DNA of 64,000 bases, from the NCBI GenBank assembly GCA_022059125.1, contig JAEUWY010000020.1:1860001-1924000 (forward strand), written 5' to 3'. This stretch comes from Corynespora cassiicola. Its lineage: Eukaryota > Ascomycota > Dothideomycetes > Pleosporales > Corynesporascaceae. Below the pieces are notes generated by a model. It was not told where the DNA came from. It searched no databases and was given only the letters and a program-made list of their open reading frames with translations. Below are positions 35,314-43,662 of this stretch, piece by piece; positions within the stretch are counted from its first letter, which is position 1, and every line of letters begins with the position of its first letter. Position numbers and translations under genes: made by a program.

Positions 35314-35855
35314 CTATTTCTTGGCAGCGGGCTCCTCACCCTTCTTTCCACCCCAAATTCCGCCCACCCAACCTCCAGCACTCTTTGCACCGTCTGCGAC
35401 ACCACCACCTGCACTCTTCAGCCCGTCGACAGCGCTCTCTCCATATCCACCGAGCGGCCCCTGGCCCTCGATGGGCCGTCCCTGCTCGTCCTTGCCGCCC
35501 CGCTCGGCGCGGTTGATGCCCTCCTTGGAGAGTCCGTCGCCGATGGGCTGGAGGAGACCGCCCTGACCGACTTGGCCAGTCACGAGGTTGTTGACGCCAT
35601 CCTGGAGGTTATCGACCTGTTCGACGCCAGTGACTTTGGTCTTGTCCAGTTGTTCTGCTCGAGTATCAGCAGCTGGAGACTGGCGAAGATGCCACGGGCT
35701 ACTCACGTTTGGTGGCATACGATGCTTTGTTGTCCTTGGTGAACCATTTCAGGTACTGGTCCTCCAACCAAGGTACCCAGTTGTCGTACTGGCGGTTGTA
35801 GTACTCAGACGCCTGCTGCTTGTACGTCTTGGTGTTGGGGTTGCTCTGGTCGGCC

Positions 35856-35857
<2 letters not shown>
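35314..35857 (-). CDS. Small Gly-rich hydrophilic protein of unknown function
   Basis: Two exons, 35857-35707 and 35654-35314, flank a 52-bp GT-AG intron (35706-35655), giving 163 residues. The N-terminal half is Tyr/Trp/Lys-rich (MADQSNPNTKTYKQQASEYY, then WVPWLEDQYLKWFTKDNKAS). The middle is DKTKVTGVEQVDNLQDGVNN, and the last ~60 residues repeat SAxGGxxDG-like units (VDGLKSAGGGVADGAKSAGG) before ending KKGEEPAAKK. There is no signal peptide or membrane span. The repeated Lys-Ser-Ala-Gly-Gly units recall LEA-like or stress-associated hydrophilic proteins, but I do not recognise the family and claim no function. The splice is well supported because both flanking frames are coding-like and join in phase. 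A CAT microsatellite abuts the start codon. Confidence 0.8.

Positions 35858-35891
<34 letters not shown>
35856..35891. repeat. CAT/ATG trinucleotide microsatellite abutting a start codon
   Basis: About eleven tandem atg units on the plus strand read as CAT repeats on the minus strand, running directly into the ATG of the small Gly-rich protein gene. In the transcript this would be a CAU-repeat leader touching the start codon, so copy-number change would alter the leader but not the protein. Confidence 0.9.
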
Positions 35892-36977
35892 TGATGGAAA
35901 GAATATCGGGGGTATCTCAGGCTGGGTATATAGACTGTCTAGATGGGGGGAAAAGGGTATCTGTTTGGAGGCCCTTTCAGTCACCCTCGACATATAAATA
36001 CACAACCCCAGTCCAACTTACCAGATTCTTGGATGTCAAGAAAAGCAGGAATGCAGTGTAGATCAATCCACGCAAGCGGGCCAGAACTATTTATCTCGCA
36101 TTCTAGCCTGCTGCCCCATCCCAGACACGCAAGACCAGTGATCTCATCTCAACAGCATCGTGGCTGGTGAGTACGCTTGACGTCATTGGGCTGGATCCAG
36201 GTGATCGACCAGTCCAGCGGTCGTCCCTCTTGGCGCCGCATCCATGCGCGACGGGCGGCGTGCAACCATTCAGGGTCCAAAACATGTTTCTGGCGTGCAG
36301 GGAAAAGCAATCTCGTACCGTGTGGTTAACAGGTTTCACATGCGCCTCCCGGCCGGCTGCTTAAGCTGATTAGTAGGAGAGTCGACTGGCGGTGCGAGTC
36401 GGTCCGATGTCGAGACTGTTGGACGTGCCCGGTCCCAGAGAATCCATGGGCGGGTGAGGCGGTCGTGGGCTTGCGGGATGCGGTGTAAGGTGCGTGGGAG
36501 ACGGTTAAAGTATGGCGTGACTTTATCGTATCTACATCTAGGGGATTTTCCCGGTGTGGGGCTTTCCAGATCTCTGGCGTGGGCGGTGGGGACCGCCACA
36601 TCACATCCTCCACGTTGATCAGGCTTGGAGAATCTGCCTCGTATCTTATCCATACAGGTAGAGAGCCATAGCATGTTATAAAGCACATCCTCCAAGGTGT
36701 CAGTCTTATTGGGATGTGTAGACCATGGCGATACTTAGGAGACGTAGTCGGCTTGAGATATCCATGTTGGCCCAAATGAGTAAAGCCTCGTCTACAAGAT
36801 TTCCTTTTCGAGGTCAATCTTTAACTTGTACACCCAGTTTGCTGATTTGGGGCCACGCAAGTATTTGAAAGCAACGGTATCTTTTTTATCCAGGTTTGCT
36901 CTAACCATGCCGCAAATACCATACTAGATTCCTTACATCTATCAACCCTCCTACGAACCCCCAAGGTGCTCACAACC
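35858..36977. other. Intergenic, no supported gene
   Basis: About 1.1 kb between two minus-strand genes. Overlapping minus frames at 36326-36817 and 36336-36695 have no recognisable domain and are probably chance. The rest is the promoter of the small Gly-rich protein and the 3' flank of the ankyrin gene. Confidence 0.55.
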
Positions 36978-37511
36978 TCATGACCCCTCACCCCCGACCG
37001 GTACCTCTGTCCCTTCCCCCTCTTCCACCCCAAACAACTTCAACAACGCATCCCTCTTGAACATTCTCGCACAATCCACCGCATTCGGCTGCCCCAACCC
37101 AATATCTGCGCCGCCCTGATACAACACCCGCACAACCTCATCCCACCCCTTGAACACGGCCCCTGCAATCGGACTCTGACCCCTCCCATTCAGCACATTG
37201 GGATCCGCACCCGCATAGACCAGCATCTTGGCCGTCTCAGAATGTCCGTGGTAGGCGGCTAGCATGAGCAGTGTGTCGCCCGAGGCGTTGGTCAGATTCT
37301 TGGGCACGCCTGCCGAGACATACTGCGAGAGGGTCGAGGTTTCGCCTGCACGGGCAAGGTCGAAGAGTTTGGCTGCGAGATCGAGGGCGGCGGGTGGGAG
37401 TTCGGACGGGGACTTGGGGGGCTCTGATGTGGAGGGGGTAGGTGCGGCGGCGGCGGCGGCGGCAGCGTTGGTGGTGGTGGGGGTTGCGCCGTTGGCTTGC
37501 TCGGCAGACAT
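36978..37511 (-). CDS. Ankyrin-repeat protein
   Basis: A small single-exon protein of 177 residues that probably acts as a protein-binding adaptor. The N-terminal ~45 residues are low-complexity (poly-Ala from GCC repeats, then Pro/Ser-rich). Ankyrin repeats follow: LFDLARAGETSTLSQYVSAG (partial), SGDTLLMLAAYHGHSETAKM with LVYAGADPNVLN (the clearest copy), and GQSPIAGAVFKGWDEVVRVL with LYQGGADIGL. A short acidic tail closes the protein. It resembles small cytosolic ankyrin proteins of fungi such as uncharacterised fission-yeast homologues; no partner can be inferred. Its start codon lies 367 bp from the divergent TAF11 start, so the two genes may share a bidirectional promoter. Confidence 0.85.
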   Translation of the reverse strand: MSAEQANGATPTTTNAAAAAAAAPTPSTSEPPKSPSELPPAALDLAAKLFDLARAGETSTLSQYVSAGVPKNLTNASGDTLLMLAAYHGHSETAKMLVYAGADPNVLNGRGQSPIAGAVFKGWDEVVRVLYQGGADIGLGQPNAVDCARMFKRDALLKLFGVEEGEGTEVPVGGEGS

Positions 37512-37878
37512 TGTTGTGGTTGGAAGCTTTGTTTCTTCTTGGTATCCAACGGACGAGTCGTTTCTTCTCGAGCGGATTGGGATGGTGAGGAATGGCAGTG
37601 CGTGCGCGACTGCGACTTGGAGGCGTTTCTACATAGTGTGGAGATCGAGATGCGGAATGCTCAGTAAGAGACAGGTAAAGGGCCCCGGTCGATGACATAA
37701 ACGACAGTCGTGAACCGCACGCCTGTGCACGGGCCATGGCTTGGCGCGTAGATCGCGACTTCGCGCGACTCTCACTGTGCCTGGCCAAGCTCGACATCTC
37801 CTCTCCAACCCGCTTCTCACCCAGTCGCAACCATCCGACGCTATCCTGCGGACTTTCAGGGCCGCGAGAGAAGCAGAT
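37512..37878. promoter_or_regulatory. Bidirectional promoter region, ankyrin gene / taf11
   Basis: A 367-bp gap between two divergent start codons. No TATA box is evident on either side. Both genes must start transcription within or near it; shared control is inference from geometry. Confidence 0.5.
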
Positions 37879-38936
37879 ATGGCGTCCCCCCCTCCACCCC
37901 ACCTTGCGCTCAACAGCATCTCGCGGAAGCGCGGCTCCATCTCCAGCGTCAGTTCGCAGGCCAAAAAGAGGAAGCCGAGCCAGCTCCGCAACTCGTTCGC
38001 CCCCGAGAATGAAGCCGTCGGATCGCCCTTGCGCTACTCGCGCTCCCCTTCAGTCGACAGTGTTGCTACTACGTCGGTCGTCAACGGCATGGGCGGCAAG
38101 AAGAAGAGAAAGAAGGACGGGGACACTGGAAGCGTGGCGGGAAGCAGTGTGCGCGGCGGTAAACGAGGTGATACACGCAGTGCCATCGATGGCGAGGGCG
38201 CAGATGGTGCAGAAGGCGAGGAGGAGGAAGATGACGATGAGGACGAGTTGGAGCTCGAGGACACAAAGATGAATGAGGTTTCGGCCAAGCAGGAGAAAGA
38301 ACACGAACGGTACGTCCACCTTCTCCCTTGTTTGGTGCGGCAGCCCCTAACATAAGGTCTAGAATGCTGGTAGACGCCATGAACCCGAACCAAGAACACC
38401 GCTATTCACTTTACCGCCGAACCAAGCTTAAGAAGGACACTGTTCGCAAACTAGTCAACCAGACTCTCTCGCAATCCGTGCCGAACCCCATCGTCATCGC
38501 CGTTCAGATCATGTCGAAGGGTTTTATCGGTGAGCTCGTGGACCGCGCTCTCACAGTCCGCGACGAATGGGCAGCTGCCCGCACGCATGTACCCAACCCC
38601 AATCTCCCACCGCAGGTTCTCGCTCAAGGCCTGAACTCACCCCTCGCTCATCGACCCGAGGCGAAGCCTACCAACCAAGACATCCAGCAGGCCGGATTTT
38701 ACTTGAACCAGGTACCGCGGGACGAGGGATTCTGGAAGGAGGTGCCCAAAGATACACCGCTAGCTGAGAGATTGAAGCTCTGTGACAAGGGACCTCTCAC
38801 TCCGGCCCATCTTCGTGAGGCTCTGAGGCGATACAAGCGCGACCGTGACGGCGGTGGTGCTGGCTTCGCTGGTCTGAGTTTGGAGGGACCAGAGAGGACA
38901 CTGGCGAGAACTGGCGGACGGAGAATATTCCGCTGA
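37879..38936 (+). CDS. taf11: TFIID subunit TAF11 (TAFII28-like)
   Basis: A histone-fold subunit of the general transcription factor TFIID that pairs with TAF13 and contacts TBP/TFIIA. Two exons, 37879-38309 and 38363-38936, around a 53-bp GT-AG intron give 334 residues. The N-terminal ~135 residues are disordered: a basic KKKRKKD cluster suited to nuclear import and a strongly acidic tract (EGEEEEDDDEDELELED). The histone fold spans about residues 150-215: HRYSLYRRTKLKKDTVRKLV, then PNPIVIAVQIMSKGFIGELV and DRALTVRDEW. The fungal C-terminus GPLTPAHLREALRRYKRD ... GGRRIFR is present. The start MASPPPPHLALNSISRKRGS was chosen over an in-frame upstream frame because that upstream part lies in the shared promoter and is not conserved-looking. 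Confidence 0.92.
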
Positions 38937-39068
38937 ATTTTAAGGCTAGATCAATTTTGAAGGCACGGAAAGACGAAAAGGTCTGGTCCAAAATCCGGTA
39001 TCAAATCGGCAAGGACGATGCACCTCTCAACGATTACCTCGCCATCGTTTGCCCGTACCTCCAGGTAT
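38850..39068 (+). pseudogene. Coding-like fragment overlapping the taf11 3' end, unidentified
   Basis: In the frame +2 relative to taf11, 73 codons are open from 38850 to a TGA after 39068. From about 38937 the codons show strong C/G third-position bias and a natural-looking protein (NFKARSILKARKDEKVWSKI, then GKDDAPLNDYLAIVCPYLQ). There is no ATG in the open stretch, but a plausible acceptor (ttttaag at 38940-38946) precedes it and a plausible donor (CAG|gtatga at 39066) ends it. It could be an isolated internal exon, a gene remnant or chance. The family is not recognised. Confidence 0.3.
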
Positions 39069-41157
39069 GATGATTGGAGAATGTGGGGCGTTCATACGCC
39101 GTAAAAAAGGATATGCATAGCGAGGCGTTTCGGATCGGATATGGGAATACCAGGAGCCTCATTGAGGTATTGATTCAAAATGAATATTTAGTCATGAATT
39201 ACATCTACGCTGTGATAAATATGATCGCCGCGGAACCGAAGTATGCTTGTCAAATGATAAATTGCGGCAGGGTAAAGATCGAGTAAGCACTATCGAAATG
39301 ACTGTCAACCACCAGCCCGCGAATCCTACTTCATCTCGGTAACATGTTGTGCTGCCACCAGACTGACGGGCAGACTCAACAGAGTAGGCCTCGTATAATG
39401 CTCGCTGTATTATCAAACTGTCTGTACGGGAAACTATCAATGATCGCATAATTTGAACCTTGTAAAACCCAAGGAGACAGTGACTCACTCAAGGGAGAGA
39501 AAAGAGCACTGTTTAGTGTATCCCATCTCAAGGTCAAACTATCTTCGGGATGCTCTCTCGATGGCTTCTCGTCCTGGCTCGGAGATCATTGAAGAGTCGG
39601 GCTTAGCCCTCCATACGCCGCAGTTGTACGTTAGTCTAGTGCCCTACGGTCCCATTCATTTCCACCGCCGCCAGATTGCGTGGGATTATCTCTTGCTTGT
39701 TTCTGAGCCTGTACTATTTGTCCAATTTCTCCAAAATGCACCGATACGCCTTTGCGGAGGTTTACTTCATTTTGACTGTGCCCTGTGTGCATGAGGAGTA
39801 GTGTAATGGCGTTTATGGCGGTGTGCGTATTGGGGTAAGATTGTCGACAAAAGTCAGAGACGTAGGAGAATGGAATAGTGAGAATTAGCTGGCTTTCAGG
39901 CATAGGGGCATAATCAATCTGGTTTTATGTGTACTTTCATGAATACGAACAATTCTGTCAACCTAGCCCCTCTCCCTCCATTAGAGGCGAGTTGAAGGAC
40001 CATGGTAAGTCATCTGTCGGCTCCATCAATATTCTTGCTTCACAGATAACAGTTTGAGCGGTTCAATGCTAAAACCTGTCCCAAATCCGTTTCTTAACTT
40101 TACCAGAACTAGCTGCGAGTCCCGCACAAGATTGCACCTAGTCTTTGGACTTGGCTGATTTGAAGTAACCTATGCCCTTTCTTTTCATCGAGGTCACTTC
40201 AGGATCAATTAACTGAATTTATATCAATCGAATCGAGTTAAGTTAACTCATTCAATTCATTACAACCCAGTCGATTCAACTCGATGCAACTCAACTCAAA
40301 TCAACCAATAAACTTGGTTCGACTTAATTCAGCTCAATTTAATCAATTCAATTCAATCCAACCGACCAGTCCACTACATTCGACTTATTTCGATCTAATT
40401 TGATTTATAAATTATTTTATATGCGTGTGTTTATGATGACCTTCTCAGCATAATAAGACGAATGGGTATGTAATTCTAGATTGTATACATTATTCCTGAG
40501 GATATGATGGGCAGCGAAAGGTGAAGCAAAAAATGTTGAAAGGAAGAGAGCTGTTACTGATTTGGTGAAGCTATTTGTTTACTCCCGGTAATCCTGAATT
40601 GTGTTAGACTGCGATACTCCGCTGTGATTAAAACTAGGACGAGAAAGTAGAGAAACATCCGTATGTTATAAATGTGATCGGTTGGAGACATCAGTGCCCT
40701 CTAGGGCAATCTCCTTTACGAGAGCTATACTTTTGCCTAGTCTCATACATTCAGACACACTGCTTCTGCCTTGGACAGTAACGATTGTCGGTGGTACTGG
40801 TGATGATGGTTCATGTGGTTGCGGGTATATATTTAACTACCGACAAGTACCTCCATTAGCTCATAGGAAACCATAGAGTACCTGACCGTTGAGATGTTCA
40901 AGATCGCACATTATTTCCTCCAGTAAATAGTAGGAGACCAATAATGTATAGCGGAAACCGTCGCCCAGCATCGCCGCATCAAAACGTTCAAGCGTCTGAA
41001 CTCACACATGCCCCGATTGGCCCGCTCGCAATATACTTCCCTTTCTCACACTCAGCGGGCCCCTACGTAAGCACCATCCCCCCCCTCACCCTCCAAACCC
41101 GCGCTACGCGATGCACCACGTATCGCACCTCCCTCACACCACCACCGTCATCTCCCC
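38937..41157. other. AT-richer gene-poor region
   Basis: About 2.2 kb. The first ~130 bp look coding in a second frame (see the separate entry). The rest is less GC-rich than the surroundings, with short frames on both strands (39074-39286, 39192-39488, 39453-39794) that overlap and have no domain. An imperfect CAATTCAA/CAACTCAA repeat field lies at about 40205-40390. Confidence 0.5.
40205..40390. repeat. Imperfect TCAAT/TCAAC pentanucleotide repeat field
   Basis: Roughly 185 bp of degenerate units such as tcaattcaa, tcaactcaa and ttaactcaa, well away from any gene. It looks like an old, diverged microsatellite. Confidence 0.75.
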
Positions 41158-42929
41158 TCAAATAAACGACGGCATCGCACTCCCCGGCGCAATCAAGTCC
41201 CGCCAGTCAATCTTGACATCTCTCTTCTCGTTTGCGGTGAGATCCTGCCTCCGCCACACCGCCTCGACCAAATTCTTGATGATGAGGTAGTTGCCCACGC
41301 GCCGCCTGCGGCCGCCCGTCTCCAGGATCTCCATGGCGCGGATGCGGTCCTGGTCCTCTGTGGCGTTGCACGCGAGGATGAAGAGTGGCCAGGGGCTGGT
41401 GCAGACGTCCATTTGGTCGACGACGGCGAAGGCGTCGCGGACGAGGCTGGGGACGGCATTCTCCGGGACGAGGCGCGAGGGCGAGACTTGGTGGAGGTAG
41501 AGGAGGGCGGCGATGCGGTAGAATTCGGCCGTCAGGGAGATGCGTTCGTGCGAGATTGCGCCCGTGGTGGAGCCGAGAGTGAGGAAGATTTCTTGCTTGA
41601 GGTTTTCGAGGCGCGTTCGGATTAGGAGGGGGAGTTCTGGGGAGCTGGTTTCTGAGGGGGAGAGGTGGTCCTTGGGGAGAGATTGCATTGCACGGAGCTT
41701 GTTGGTGGCTGAGATGAGGTCGAGCAGTTCGGACGAACAGCCCAAGAGGCCGATGATCTGACGTGCGAGTCAGAATCTCGAGATTTTCTATAATCTTGGA
41801 AGGATGGATGCAACACACCTGCCTCGTTCTTGGATTACTTTCCGGAAGCTCAATCTGGAATGCAGACTGCTGAGAAGCAAGTGGCTTCACAGCATAGCTA
41901 TACTCGCTAAAAGTATTGTGGTAGGCAAACCAGGGAGACAAGAATTCGATGCTTGAAGAATCTTGTTCGTATGCGGAGAGGGCATCTGCAATCATCTTCG
42001 CACCTTGGAGATGCAGATGCCAGCTTGTATCCGATGCGTCGAATACCTAGCCGGACCCATTCAGCGACACTCGTCTTGGAACACATTCTGAGGGAAAACG
42101 CATACACTATAAACACAAAGCATCATGCAAGCCGCAAACTGCGCTACCTTGGACGTTCCAGCACTCTGGAAAGATTCAGACAGACTCTTGATGGCCTTGA
42201 CCTTGTACCTGAGCGCCTCGTCCGGTCTCCCCAGGTGGAAAGATGACAGGGCCAAGGTGGCATGCAGTAAGCTTCTTGCAGAAGCATCCGAAGATCCCAA
42301 GGCCATGGGGATGAGATCGAGCCGAAAGCCGTTCGATTCGTCATCGATCGTCGTTATCATGCGTGCTAACACTGAGTCATCTGCGTATAGCATATTAGCG
42401 AGGGCCCCGTCTGACTATGCGAGGCCCCATACAGCAGAGCACGCAGCTAAGGGGGCGTCGTCTGCTTACAGTAGCTCAGGTACGCCCCGTCCATGCCATC
42501 TAGGCCAGAGATCGAGGTTACCGAAGGCATTATTGGTGGCTTGACTAGTTCAAGATTGCGCTCCACGGAGGCTAGATCCTGGATCTTGGCCTGCTGGCCG
42601 CGTAGATCACCAAGCGTGGTATTCAGAAAAACGAATTCTCCATCTTTTGTTATGTAGTCTTCTGCCGATCCAGCGGGGTTTGACTGGTATTTCTTCTGCT
42701 TCCGTCTACCGTCTACCTTGTCGGGCCAGGCCAGCTTGACGCCATATCCCTGGCAATGGCGCTTTGACTTGGTGCAGTTGGCACACTCTGGAAGCGTCCT
42801 GTCGCATCCAACTTTGCGCTCTGGTCTGGATTAGGCAACGAACGAGGGAGCTGGAAGTCGTGGTCGGGCGAGGCAAACCGTCGGTTACCCACCTTTGCAT
42901 GTCCAGCAGTTATGCTTGGCCTTCATCAT
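41158..42929 (-). CDS. Zn2Cys6 fungal-type transcription factor
   Basis: A DNA-binding regulator of unknown target. Five exons (42929-42893, 42820-42470, 42380-42106, 42046-41819, 41757-41158) with GT-AG introns of 72, 89, 59 and 61 bp give 496 residues. The binuclear zinc cluster is split by intron 1. Joined, it reads HNCWTCKERKVGCDR then TLPECANCTKSKRHCQGYG, with six Cys at 8, 11, 18, 25, 28 and 35 in the canonical CX2CX6CX6CX2CX6C spacing. A Lys/Arg linker (GRRKQKK) follows. The rest matches the Fungal_trans_2 type regulatory region (AYLSYYDSVLARMITTIDDE, LHATLALSSFHLGRPDEALR, VFDASDTSWHLHLQGAKMIA). The start is the first of two adjacent ATGs. A single-reading-frame call would miss the zinc cluster. 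Confidence 0.9.
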
Positions 42930-43662
42930 CACCAAGTGCTTACATGATGCTGCAATGCTCTGAACCAAAGACTAAATCTGATGGGCTGTGATGGTTCAAA
43001 AGCAAGACACCTGAAGATAAGTCGGAGCAGCTTGGCGTATGATTGGAGACGAGGCTGAAGGCTGGCTTAATAATCAACGCGCCCTAGCTTCAATCAAGCA
43101 GCCAGGAGCAGACACTGGAAGACACACAACCTTGGAAAAAGTTCACGGGTGCTACGGGTGGATTACAAACGAGACTAGATTAGGAAATTATTGGTAGCAA
43201 AGTGCTGTGAACGCTATGAGAGATGCTATCGTGTGCCTGTGGGAATGGCTATGCACTTGCTTTTTGTGACAAATGCGGGCAAAGAAAAATCATGGCACAT
43301 GGAAATGTACCGATGTTGACTAGGTATACAGTGCTGTCAATGCTTCATCCTCGACCTCAAAACTCTCATACTCCTCGTCCCCGCTAATTATTCGACTCAG
43401 CAACACCTTGCGCAGAAAAAGCAGATAGATACGACATGTACCCTGCCAACTCTGTCGAGATATTCTTACGAGTACAAAACCGAAATTTCACCCAGCTCGT
43501 CTGCCTGTACTGGGTGCCGCCTCTGGGCGCCGACAAGTCGTGGGTTCGTGGCTCAATTGAGCCAGCTCATGACCCGTTGACCAAATGGACTGGGTATATA
43601 TCATTACAATCGTCAATATATGTATGAAGGAGCTCTTTTGTTTTTGTTTCTTTTTTTTTCTT
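42930..43662. other. Intergenic, no supported gene
   Basis: About 0.7 kb: the promoter of the Zn2Cys6 gene on the left and the 3' flank of the next minus-strand gene on the right. Nothing else is recognised. Confidence 0.6.

Noticed and set aside
36326..36817. 163-codon minus-strand frame
   Set aside because: No domain and overlapped by another frame; natural composition is not convincing enough to call a gene.
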